From Spirogloea muscicola (Eukaryota > Streptophyta > Zygnematophyceae > Spirogloeales > Spirogloeaceae), in assembly GCA_009602725.1 (NCBI GenBank), contig WELB01000126.1:75659-99384 (forward strand): a stretch of 23,726 nucleotides of DNA, read 5' to 3'. Position 1 is the stretch's first letter, and every line of letters begins with the position of its first letter. The notes under the pieces were generated by a model. That model saw nothing but the letters and a program-made list of their open reading frames with translations. It was not told the origin of the DNA and ran no database searches. This document shows, piece by piece, positions 11,501-21,400 of this stretch. The translations under genes were made by a program, and so were the position numbers.

Positions 11501-14500
11501 CGGGCGCCAACAATCACAGGCCAGGTGGCTCCTTGTCTGCTTCACTGGTAGCTGCAACGTAGTTGACAATGTTGTGGATCTCCTTCTGCGATGTGGCATA
11601 CCCGGCATACCTGTTAATCCTCAGCTCAGTAGAGAGCCCTGATTATTTTCTCTACATGTCTCACTTACTTCCTCTGTTGCAGACGTGCTGTTCAATGGCG
11701 ACGCCTCGGTGTCATTTGAAGTGGCAGTTCCCAGCCTGGGCACAGACAAGTCGCTGGAGCGCACCTTCTCGCAGCGGCGGCGCATGTCTGCTTTTCCACA
11801 GGTCGAGGACGACCACCGTGACGAGGTGCCGGCGCTGCTTCCCTCTGAGGGTCCCCTGTTGGGCAAGCCCTGGTTCTTTGAGGAGGACGTCTTCCCATTG
11901 CCGCCGCCCAGGGTGCCACAGGAGCAGCAAAAGGCTACGGACGAGGAGCTGCCAGCAGTGTCGGCATGGCTACCCAACGGCCTTGTATCAGCAATGCCTT
12001 CTCCGCTTGCTTCCACTGAGGTGGCAGCTTCTGACAGAGTCGCACGGGTGCTTCAAGCGGGCGTGGTCCCTGATCGAATGCTGCACCATCTTGAACAACA
12101 GCACCCGCCGCCATCATTGCAGCAGCAGCAACAGCACCAACGGCTTGCTTTCCCACCTGAGCAGTCCATGGTAGGCCCCCAGCAGGTGCCTGCAGCCCTC
12201 GCGCTGGACTTGTTGCAACAGCAGCAGCAGCGGCAGCCGCTGCAACTGCACCAGAGCCACCACCAGATAGCTCAACAGCACCAGCACCAGCTGCTACTAT
12301 CCCAGATGCAGGCGCAGGTGGCGGCAGCTGCATCCGCCACGCTCGGAGGCTCCCTGGTGCCGCCCGGAGCTGCTGCTGCACATGGTGCGGAGCAGCTCCT
12401 GCGGCAGTATCAGCATCACCAGCAGCTCCTGGCTGTGGAGCGCTTGCTCAAGGAGAACCCCAGCCTGGCGGAGCTTCCGTTGCACCTTTTGCTGCCACTT
12501 GTAAGTTTCTGTCCTCCCTTGCTATGATGCTACGATGCCAACGTAGATGGAGCCCCTTATGAAGCAGCCACTGCTTCAGTGCTTCTTCTTTCATTACAGT
12601 GCTTCTGCCATGTAGTGCTTGTGCCATTAACTTCCTGCCTCAGATTGCAAGGCCCGGCCTGCACCCAGCTCATGTGGCTCCTGGTGGTCTTCACCTTGAT
12701 GGTCTTATGCCAACTGCAGCAGGTATGCTCACGTGCACTGCCCCATTTCCTGCAGGCCCTGCATCAGCAAGATGTCCTACCTGGCAACACTCAGCTCCTT
12801 GGGCACCATGGCATGCACCCGCTTGGTCAGCCCGGCTTGCCAAGGGATCGTGAGCCTCCCTTGCGCATGTCTGGCGTGTGGGAGGTTGACGGGCACGGCC
12901 AATTTGTTCAGAGGTCGGGCCAGTCAGCTGGCAAGCTGGAGCTCAATCAGGAACAGCAAGCTCCCTTGGCGGCGGAGCACTCGGTTGGGACTTTCGGGGA
13001 GAGGGTGCCCAATGACGCAGAGCTGACACCTGACAGGCGCAATGCTCAGGGCTTGTCTAGTGCCATAGCTGAGGAGGGTCCGCCCCCGCGAACGGCTTGG
13101 GAGACTCTGCAAGTCGAGCAGCAGGAGGCAGTGCAGCTGCAACCATCGGCACTGCCACACCTGTCGCAGGCATTGCAAAAGCAGCTGCAGCTACAACAGC
13201 TGCCTGTGCAGCAGCCCCAGGTGCCATCGACGCCCTCACTGGCCGTGCAGCAGCAGCAAGAGCTCGAGCAGGTGCATGAGCCAGTACTACGGCAGCAGCA
13301 ACAAACAACACACCAGCAAGACCTCCTGCAGCAACAGCAGCATCTGAAGCATGCACTTTTGCAGCAGCAGCAGCAGCAGGCCTGGCAAAGGCAAGAAGCA
13401 GCGCAGCCACCATCACCAGCCTGGGCGACTGCGGCTGAGGCTGCTGTAGGCAGGCCAGCGCAGTCTCTGAAGGAGATACAGGAGGAGGAGGCAGCTCGTG
13501 CAGCTCAGGCGGCTGTCGCTGCTGCCCACATGTCGCCATCTGCGCCTGCGCCAGGGAGGCCTTGGGCCAGCTCAGCTACTGCACCCCAGTCATTGAGAGA
13601 GATCCAGCTGGAAGAGGAGCAGCGGGCTTCCAGGCCCATCGCCGCTGCCACGCCCCCGCGCTGGGACCAGGTGAAGATGGAGCTGGCGCCGCCCGTTGGG
13701 GTGGGCAAAAGGGGCCAGGGTCATGCGCTAGCTGCCCAGATCCTGGCAGCCGCCCAGAGTGAGGCTGCTGCCATGGCTGAGAAGGAGGACAGCAGCCAGG
13801 CAGAGTTCGTGGAGCCCCGTGAGAGCCGCAAGAGTAAGAAACGCGCCGCCAAGGCCAGGGCTAGCTCTGGCGGCCCAGCGACAACAGTGGCTGCGCAAGC
13901 TGCTATACCCGAGCCAGGCTCCTCGCCTGCGCCACCCAAGAGCACTCCTAAATGCACAACTAGTGATCAGCAGCAGCTGCAAAGCATGCCTTTGCCGCCT
14001 GGACCATCATTGGCTGATTACCTGCAGCCTCAGCAGCGGGACAGCGCTCAACCGGACGCTCAAGCGCCGGCTGCATGGGCGGCAAAGCAAGTGGTGTCCC
14101 CACACAGCCTGTCGTTGAAGGAGATTCAGGAGGCAGAGCTCCGGCTTGCTGCGGAGCAGGCTCGCGCCCTGGCCTTTCAGCAGGCCCAAGCTGCTGCAAT
14201 GCAGCCCAAGACCGCCGCGACCAGTGGCTCATGGCTGCAGCAGCGGTCTCCATCTGCTGCCACCCCGTCAGTGCAGTCCGGAGGGGCTTTGAACTCGGGT
14301 CAGGGATCAGCACCAAAGGCACCTCCAGCAGCACCTGCTGCCTCCGTCCCATCCGTTGAAGATGATGACGACCTCTTCTGGGACTACGGGCATGATGTGA
14401 CCCTCCAAGTTGGCAATGTGAAGAACCCTCAGCCCGTGGCACCAGCCCGCAGGTAGTGCTCGCAGTGTGGTATTGCCCGAAAGCCCAGGCACTGTAAGAA

Positions 14501-15566
14501 AGGAAGCACTTGTTGGTATATGTAACGTCACAAGCAAGTCTAACAGTCGGCAACATGGTGCCGCCTTCATATGTGTTCCCTTCCAAGCCTGCTGCCTCTG
14601 AGATGCAGGGTGGAAAGTCACCGAGCCCCAGCGGCAGTCGCTGCTGGAGCTCGTCCATCTTTGGCGACACCCGGGGTTGTGCCGGCAGCTTCGCTCCTGC
14701 GGGCACCAACGGCCCCTCAAGACAGTGTCGTCGAGTTTCCGTCCTTGGCAGCGCTGGCACCAGTCAGTAGGACCATTGCAAAGCCCAAGAAGCTACCTCA
14801 AGGTAAAGGTATGTCCCCTTGGATGCTTCAATCATTGGTCCAAAAGCATCTAAGCATGACACTAGCGTCGAGTGTGACAAAGGATGTGTCGACCTGCTTC
14901 CAGATGTTGCTACGGCACCTGCGAAGGTGGATGCTGTCGATGCAGCGGACATGATCAGGGGCCGGGAATTTCGGAAATGGTGCGCTGTCCAGGTCATGGA
15001 ATTGACGGGAAGAGAAGGTGAGAGAACCCTCTGTAGTGACAGCTTTTCCTTTCTCAGGTTATCAGCATATTTGGCATGCCCCCTCTTTGGTTGTTGAGAA
15101 ATATTGGCTACATCATGGACTTGCAGACTTGACGCTGCTGGAGTTTTGTGTCTTCTTGCCCTCGGCAAGTGAAGTGGGTGGCTATATTGAGCAGTATTTG
15201 GGAGCCACGCCATCTGTGGCGGCATTCAAGGGCGAGTTTCTGACTCGCCGGCAACAGTTGTCGCCAGCAGCTATTCGCATTGCTTTCCCCGTGATCTCTG
15301 AAGCTCTCATAAGTGACTCCAAGGTCAGTAGCGGTGGGACGGGGGTGCCTATACCTGCCACAACGCCCAGCTCTGCGCCAGCACCCATGGCCCCATCAGC
15401 TGCCGTGGCCAGCGCAGCTGGGCAGCAGGCTGCCGCCGAACTCGCGGAGGTGGCCAAGAAGAAAAGCAAGAAGGGAAAGAAAGTGGTGGATCCTTCTTTG
15501 CTTGGCTTCTCAGTGTCCAGCAACCGAATCATGAAGGGTGAGATCCAACGTGTGGAGGATTTATGA
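8508..15566 (+). CDS. GIGYF: GIGYF/EXA1-like GYF-domain translational regulator (11 exons)
   Basis: Exons: 8508-8610, 9049-9134, 9293-10333, 10481-10619, 10772-11524, 11683-12500, 12644-12722, about 12772-14452, 14609-14808, 14904-15017 and 15127-15566; about 1,817 residues. In order: the plant-type N-terminal motif [13 protein letters not shown] (spliced in exon 2); an Arg/Glu region ending [18 protein letters not shown] at residues 360-366, which fits the eIF4E-binding consensus YxxxxLphi and sits before [17 protein letters not shown] as in plant EXA1; a GYF domain (about 551-605, YKD...QGPF, WLEAGFF) that binds proline-rich peptides; Q-rich tracts; three (S)LKEIQ-type repeats; [10 protein letters not shown]; and a C-terminal module (EFRKWC..., [11 protein letters not shown]) ending [14 protein letters not shown] and [10 protein letters not shown]. 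Known relatives repress translation through 4EHP/eIF4E and are cytoplasmic. The start was chosen because exon 1 ends in phase 1 and joins exon 2 to give the family motif. Weak points: the exon 3/4 acceptor and the exon 7/8 junction. Confidence 0.88.
9407..9460 (+). repeat. Hexanucleotide (GAG CGN)n tract coding Glu-Arg repeats
   Basis: Nine six-base units near GAGCGG lie in frame in GIGYF exon 3 and encode alternating Glu-Arg. The antisense frame reads as an SR-like protein and is a shadow. Plant relatives have charged RD/RE-rich sequence at the same place, but a perfect ER run is a likely site of length change. Confidence 0.9.
10181..10201 (+). other. eIF4E-binding motif YARGRLL within GIGYF
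   Basis: Seven codons encode Tyr-x4-Leu-Leu, matching the canonical 4E-BP/eIF4G/GIGYF motif. The flanking sequence, [16 protein letters not shown], has the helical, basic character of known motifs, and the order motif, then [15 protein letters not shown], then GYF domain is the one seen in plant EXA1. Confidence 0.8.
11050..11215 (+). other. GYF domain coding segment
   Basis: The translation carries the GYF signature: aromatic [14 protein letters not shown], then [11 protein letters not shown], then a hydrophobic strand LELLVQ and the closing [11 protein letters not shown]. The usual Tyr of the GYF tripeptide is Phe here (GFF), a common substitution. It lies wholly in exon 5. Confidence 0.85.
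12220..12300 (+). repeat. Gln/His-rich coding tract 1
   Basis: In-frame CAG/CAA and CAC codons in GIGYF exon 6 give a Q/H-rich segment with mixed synonymous codons, so it is low-complexity protein rather than a pure microsatellite. Human GIGYF2 also carries Q-rich stretches. Confidence 0.7.
13362..13379 (+). repeat. (CAG)6 polyglutamine tract in GIGYF exon 8
   Basis: Six uninterrupted CAG codons encode glutamine inside a wider Q-rich region (about 13120-13400). It is the longest pure CAG run in the gene and could vary in length between strains. Confidence 0.9.
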
Positions 15567-16921
15567 TGATAGACAATACTTGTCCCATCTGCCCCCCCCC
15601 TCTTCCTCCCCACATTCTTTCATTGATTGGCAGCACTTAAGATTCGCTTCAATGCCACAAGTCAGCATCCGAGGTAGTAAGTGCAAGGCTGCGGTGATGG
15701 GTCGCTTTTGAGTAGTGGGGAAGAAAGGAGGGTTGAGAGCATATGATTGGGGCCAGAAATGTTTGGTTGGGTGTGAATGGGCGTAGCGTTGTTTTGGATG
15801 TCAAGTCTAAGTTAAGTGGTTGGTCCTCCTTGACTCTGTACTTGCCACAATGTTCGTGAACGAACGTTAGCAATGGCAAGCCAAGCATTGCAAGCATAGC
15901 AAAGGACGATGCGGTAAGACAGCAGGGCATGCGGCAGCTATTGACAGTCACCATTCTCATGTACAAGTAAATTGATCACCTAAATGGAGCTGCCCTCATC
16001 AGAAGCGAGACTCGCACACTTTATCTGATTGGTTCGGCACAGCTGGGCCTCAGCTCGTCTGTGTGGGTCAACTCAGTAGAGCAGCAAACATGGGGGCCAC
16101 GCGTGAGCAAGAGCGGTGTGGGGATGGTGATAGCACCAAGTGGGGCCAATGGCAGGACCACAAAAGAAAGTCAAGGCCCGTGCTTACAAGAAAAGCGCTA
16201 CCGAACGAGGCATTTGGCGCCAGCCCAGCGCGAGGACTACCCAGCTGGCCGGATTGGGCACGGAAGCACTGATGGTGGGTAGTAGAGGCCAGTCCATTTG
16301 ATGAGGCCGGACAGCGTGAAGAGTAGCAAACCTCACAGAGCAGGATGTCACCCTCTGCCTGCCAGTTTAGGTCCCCGTATTATGTAGCCTTATTTATTGT
16401 GCACTAGACTCTGCCTGAACAATGTATTGGCTTGAATTGACCTCCCTTTTTCATTTCATGAGCTCCGCGCGCCTTCTCTCTGCCGAGGCTTAGCAAACCC
16501 CTGGTCAGCCACTGAAGGGCGGGCCGATTGGCGGTGAAGCAGGGATTTGCGCTGGCACAGTAGCCAGCAGCAATAGGGCCACCTTGAGTGCAGAAGAATG
16601 CGGCTGCTGATACCAAAAGAGCGGCTGTATAAGCCAGCCAGATGCATACAGGTGTTCTTGGCGGAGCCACAGGCTAGGCAGACAGGGCGCTCTTAGTACC
16701 CCCGGGTCAGCAGTAGGAAGTCAGATGAGCTGAGGGGAGGAAGAGCAACCCCGCTGCGCAAGCCAGAGGCTGCTGCAAGGGCGCGACCGGCGCGGCGGTG
16801 CAATGCAAGCGCTTGGGAGCGCTGGAGGGACGTAGACAATCGCATGCAGTAGCGGGACAAGACCCCAAGGCCGAGCCTCGAGGAAGTGCTGCACCCTGTT
16901 CCCGGCGCCGCTGGTCAGCTT

Positions 16922-16963
16922 GAAGAAGTGGCTCTCCCAATAGAAGAAGTGGCTCTCCCAATG
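16922..16963 (+). repeat. 21-bp direct repeat, two copies
   Basis: Two adjacent 21-bp units beginning GAAGAAGTGGCTCTCCCAAT differ only at the last base. The second overlaps the beginning of the 187-bp duplication, so the small and large duplications are nested. Confidence 0.9.
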
Positions 16964-17327
16964 GGGTCAAGGGCTGTGAGAAGCCAGCCCGAAAAGAATT
17001 GACAGGGTTCGAAGGGGCCAAACTACGAGCTAAGCAGCGACTGCGGGGCCTGAAGAGGCTATGGCAGAACGGGGGAGGATGGACCACTTAGTAGTTACGA
17101 GTGAGGAGCCTCACATCCGACAGACTAGCTGCCGGTAAACTATCCCAATAGGGGCAAGTGCCGTAAGAAGCCAGCCCGAAAAGAATCGACGAGGTTCGAA
17201 GGGGCCAAATTACGAGCTAAGCAGCGACTTCGGGGCCTGAAGAGGCTATGGCAGAACGGGGGAGGATGGACCACTCAGTAGTTACGAGTGAGGAGCCTCA
17301 CATCCGACAGACTAGCTGCCGAGAAAC
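16954..17327 (+). repeat. 187-bp tandem duplication, two copies
   Basis: Copy 1 is 16954-17140 and copy 2 is 17141-17327, with no gap. Aligning by eye I count about 14 mismatches and no net length change, near 92% identity; 8 bases of a third unit (TATCCCAA) follow. Each unit contains GAGGTTCGAAGGGGCC-like sequence and a short GTGAGG/CCTCAC inverted repeat. It ends about 150 bp before the transporter's first upstream ATG, so it may lie in the promoter. Confidence 0.9.
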
Positions 17328-17478
17328 TATCCCAAGCTTGAGATGCCGGGCAGCGAAAGCAACGAGGACAACCGACCCCCGTAACAGCCGTGGATGTCCA
17401 TGGCCGGGGGGTAGAAGGTATCCCCCGCCGGGTGGTCCTTGGAAGGAGTGAAACAGACGGCTTCAAGGAGACGGGGGC

Positions 17479-17595
17479 ATGACGTCGCGCGATCGGCAGC
17501 CAGCGCCAAGTGGCCGACGAGCGCCGCCTCCCACGACCGCTGCCGCCGCCCCGAGCGCGCCCGCGCCGGCCATGGCGGCGCCCTGCGCGAGCTGA
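17479..17595 (+). CDS. Possible upstream ORF in the ZIFL transporter leader (38 aa)
   Basis: An ATG at 17479 opens a 38-codon Ala/Pro-rich frame that stops at 17593-17595, 42 nt before the transporter ATG at 17638. Whether it is in the mRNA depends on the transcription start, which is not visible. If transcribed it could damp translation of the transporter. The peptide has no recognisable motif. Confidence 0.25.
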   Translation: MTSRDRQPAPSGRRAPPPTTAAAAPSAPAPAMAAPCAS

Positions 17596-17637
17596 CCCCG
17601 CATGGCGCGCGGGCCGCTTCGCGGCGGCCACGCCACC

Positions 17638-20600
17638 ATGGTGGCAGCCGCGGAGGAAGCCACGCCGCTCCCCCGCGGGCCGCTGCTGGCGCTGGCGGGG
17701 GCGCTGCTGACCAACTCCATGGCCTCCACGATCCTCCTGCCCTTTGCTGCCTTCATGGTCAGTCCTGCGCGACGCCCGCTTGCTTCTCGTAGACGTGCCC
17801 CTGCCACCTGGCACTTCTGTTAGGCACAGGCTGCGAGACTCGAGGAAGCCTGCTGAGCTGCCACTGCCAGCTTGCACTGTCTTTGATGCGGAGGGCTCAC
17901 GAGAAGCTTGTTGCGGCTGCCTTGTGAAGGTGGCAGATTTCCACGTCACAGATGATCCTGCACAACTCGGGTCAGTCCTTTTCCTCTGTGACTGGCTCGA
18001 CTTTCTCGCAAAGCTGGGAGCTCAGGATTCTGGCTGTATTCAGAAGAGCTGGACAATCAAGTTGTTGCATGCGCAAGTTACTCAAAGACGAAAGTCAAGG
18101 AACACTCTCTGCTTGTGCTCACTTACCCGGTGGCTGCTCCTTCATGCAGCTACTATGCAGGTTACCTGGCCTCTGCCTTCAGCTTTGGGCTCCTTCTTTC
18201 AAGCTTTTTCTGGGGGTGTGTTGAATGCTAAGACCAGCCCGCCATGCAGAGTTGCAGCTCTCAGCTCTCTTATGCATCCACACTTCACATGGCGTTTGGC
18301 ATGTCAGAGCAGCAATTTGGGCACTCAGGATTTTCTCAGCATACATGACACAAGCATTAATGATCATGCTTGTCTGCAACAGGCTGATGTCCGACCGCAT
18401 TGGTCGGAGACCCGTGATCCTCTTTGGATTGTTCACCAACTTAATTTGTGCTCTCATATTTGGCTTTAGCAAGACATTTGGAGTTGCAATAGGGGCTCGG
18501 TTTGCAAATGGCCTTCTCTCTGGTGTGGTTGGTGTGGGAAAGACGTGAGAGGCTGCACAAACTTAAATCTTGAAGAATATATAGATGAACATCCTTGCAA
18601 GACTTGCATGTCATAGCCACGCAGAGCGCATGTATTCATGAAGGCATTTTGGGGGTATGAGGCGGCAACGGCTTTGTGTGACCGTTAGCTGTGGAATGGC
18701 AGGGCTTTGTCGGAGATCAGCGATTCGTCCAACCAGGCTGCAGGGTGAGTTTGACCATTTCATAATTATGGTGGCTCAACTGCAAGGAAAGCCTCTGATG
18801 AGCTTAAGCAGCTTGTCTTTGCCAATGCCTGTCACAGCTTTTCATTGTGGAAGCTTTGTCCAGCTGCTTACTAAATGACACAATTATTCTCTCCGCAGCT
18901 TCTCAATCATTGGCGTCTGCTGGGGCATTGGCTTGCTATTTGGTGAGGCGCTTTGAATACACTTGACTGAGTCTCCAAGTGTGACCTTTGCAGTAGGCAG
19001 GAGTATCAAACGGGTCTGTGAAGAATAGGCAATCCTAATTCCTAAATCCTTGGAGCTCGAAATTTCTGAACCCCTAAACTCTGAAACCTAAAGTGACTAT
19101 TGTTAGCTGCTTCGGTGGATGCTTCTAACGTCTGCACAACTGGCAGCAGAAGCTTTGACTAACAATATGTTTTGCATGTTGTAGGCCCTGCTGTGGGAGG
19201 ACTGCTGTGCCAGCCCACTGAGAAGTACTCCACCTTGCCTATATTTGCAAGGGGTACCATCTTTGACCAGTATCCCTTTGCTCTTCCCTGTCTACTGCTG
19301 GCGATCCTCACAGCTGTAGGCCTGTGTTTATGTATAGCCTTCCTCCCTGAGACCTTAGGGAGGGCTAAAGCCATTCCAGCAATGGGCTTAGAAGCTGCCC
19401 CGGTTGGCGAGGATGAAGATCACCTCCTTCCATCTCATGGTGGCAAGCAGCTCTCAGCAGGCATACAAGAGTTGGAGCTTCAAAGAGAGGATGATATTGC
19501 CTTGCAGGTCATCTCAGGCATTGCAGGCTGTGACCTTCCAGGTCATGCGACCAGCCCAGCATCAGTTCTGTCAGTAAGTTCTGCACTTGAAGACACAAAC
19601 TACCCTCAGTGCACAGTGGAAGGAGGTGCACTATGTGATGAGCTGGCTTCTTGGAATGCTGAAAGGCCCGAAGCTATGGAAGATACCACAGTCTCGCTGT
19701 TGGCAGTGAAGGACTCTAAACATTCACAGGAGTCCTCTTTTCGAACTTTAAGTAGATTAGGTACTTTCTCCAAGGACAAGGGGCAGAGGGGTTATACTGG
19801 TTGGTTCCTGCATTTCTGGTCAAGGAAAAAGGACATCAGTGCAAGGTACACCAGCTCAGAGCTTGATGACTTGTCTTTCCGTGCTAAGAGGATACTGGAG
19901 GAGGAGAAAGAAAGGTCTGAAGTTGCCCAACGCAAACCGAGCATGCTGAATGCCCTATTAGGAGAGCAGGATACAGGTGATTCCTGACTCTGTCCCTCAG
20001 TCTGTCAGCCTGTAATGCATGGTTATGCATGATCTCACCTTGGAAGTAGACGACGAGCATTTCCAATGAGCCCCTCGTGCAGCGGAGTGCATGATATTTG
20101 CATGTGACATACTCGCTGTTTGCCTCTATGATGCAGTAGTTGCAATCCTGATGTACTGTGGAATGGCTTTCATTTTCTCAGACTTTGATGAGGTAGGAAG
20201 GAATCCGACAGGTGCCACAACTGCTTGTGCCTCAAATATTGTTTTATCATTAGAAATGGATGAGAAGATGTGTTCCATTCTTCCTGTGTTAAAGCACTAG
20301 CCTATGCTTCTATCAGCTGTCGTGAGATTGTATACCAGGCTGCATGTGTTGCATAGTAACGTGTTGCATATTGCCTATTTACTCTCTGCTCTAGGTATTC
20401 CCGCTTTGGTCCCTGAGTGATCCGGCTGTAGGGGGCCTTCAATTTGGAACAAATGATGTCGGCCTCGTGCAGACTGCTGGTGGCGCAGCGCTGGTGAGTC
20501 AGTCCACCACGGGTTCCTTGCCTTCTCGTAAGGACTCCTAGCATTGAGCAGCTTGGCAGCTCTCACGATGAATCTCACCCACTGTTGAAGGACGATTCCT

Positions 20601-21400
20601 GCTCTCAGATTCCATTCCAGCTGCTGGTGTACCCTCGCATGGTGAAGTATATGGGACCATTAAAGACCCTGCGGGCTGGCCTACTTATAGCGCTGGTCAT
20701 GTCCATATTGCCGTTAGTGCACTTGCTTGGAAGAAGTGGTGCTACAGTACATGCGGCTGTTACGGCCTGCATGATGTTGAGAAGGTGAGATAAGCAGCTA
20801 TTAAGTACACTCTCATGGATGCTGTGTTGCTGGCAATGGTGACAAGAAGAGAGAGAAAGCGCAGTGGTGCAGTGTGCATGCAATGAAAGATAGGCCCCAT
20901 CAGCCAATACATGTCAGGCAAAAGCTAGTGCAATGGATGGGGAATGAAAACACTATGGAAGGATGTTAAGATTTTTATGGCATAGTCTGCTCAATAGCTC
21001 ATCATACTCGTCAATAGAGTAGTACTGAACGAATGATTGGACGACGTGCTGAGCAGCTCCTCCTGTGCACTGACTAGTCATGTCTCATTATTGCAGTGTG
21101 GGCTCTCTATGTGGTTTCACGTCCATATTTATCCTCATCGTCAACAGCGTGAGCCTCCCTCAGCATCTTGGTGCAGTCAATGGTTTGGCTCAGACAGGGT
21201 CCGCCATCAGCAGAGCGCTGGCACCGACAGTGGGGGGCAGCATGTATGCATGGAGCATTAGTGGCAAGTCAAGCCCTCACGAAGTTTCTTTCTTTGATTA
21301 CCACTTGTCCTTTGTATTCATCGGCTTCTTGATTGTATTGATGATTCTTCTTTCAATGAAGTTGCCACAATCACTAGACAACCGCAAATTCCTTTCCTAG
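17638..21400 (+). CDS. ZIFL: ZIFL-type major facilitator superfamily transporter (11 exons)
   Basis: Exons: 17638-17757, 17930-17970, 18150-18215, 18383-18544, 18703-18744, 18899-18942, 19185-19976, 20137-20192, 20395-20493, 20609-20784 and 21097-21400; 633 residues, phase kept at each junction. The ATG at 17638 sits in GCCACCATGG; an in-frame ATG at 17602 would add 12 residues. Span 1 (about 17-40) leads to ADFHVTDDPAQLGYYAGYLASAF; MFS motif A is SDRIGRRP (79-86); the micro-exon 5 supplies ALSEISDSSNQAAG; the antiporter-type motif GIGLLFGPAVGG spans exons 6-7; LPETLG closes the first half. The second half has six more hydrophobic spans. These match plant ZINC INDUCED FACILITATOR-LIKE proteins, proton-coupled exporters of zinc ligands, potassium or organic ions at vacuolar or plasma membranes. 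The substrate here is unknown. Oddities: a roughly 205-residue, charged, Ser-rich loop between spans 6 and 7, and an AAG acceptor before exon 2. Confidence 0.85.

Larger units (their letters stand above)
15567..17478. other. Intergenic interval, GIGYF 3' flank to transporter leader
   Basis: About 1.9 kb with no gene I can support. It holds the GIGYF 3' UTR, a C9-10 run near 15590, short unrelated open frames in both strands, one membrane-like open segment on the minus strand (16583-16673), and a tandemly duplicated block (16954-17327) before the transporter. I see no TGTAA element close to the GIGYF stop. Confidence 0.5.

Noticed and set aside
16061-16282. Two overlapping 70-residue plus-strand frames in the intergenic region
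   Set aside because: Composition is not protein-like, no motif is visible, and neither splices sensibly to a neighbour.
16707-17087. 126-residue minus-strand frame across the first duplicated unit
   Set aside because: No recognisable domain, and the second repeat copy does not preserve an equivalent gene. Treated as non-coding.
16978-17220. tRNA-like GGTTCGAA T-loop sequences in both repeat units
   Set aside because: No matching acceptor stem, D arm or anticodon arm at tRNA spacing could be found around either copy.
17275-17949. 224-residue minus-strand frame opposite the transporter first exon
   Set aside because: It is antisense to the supported first exons, overlaps the tandem repeat, and has only low-complexity Arg/Gly content.
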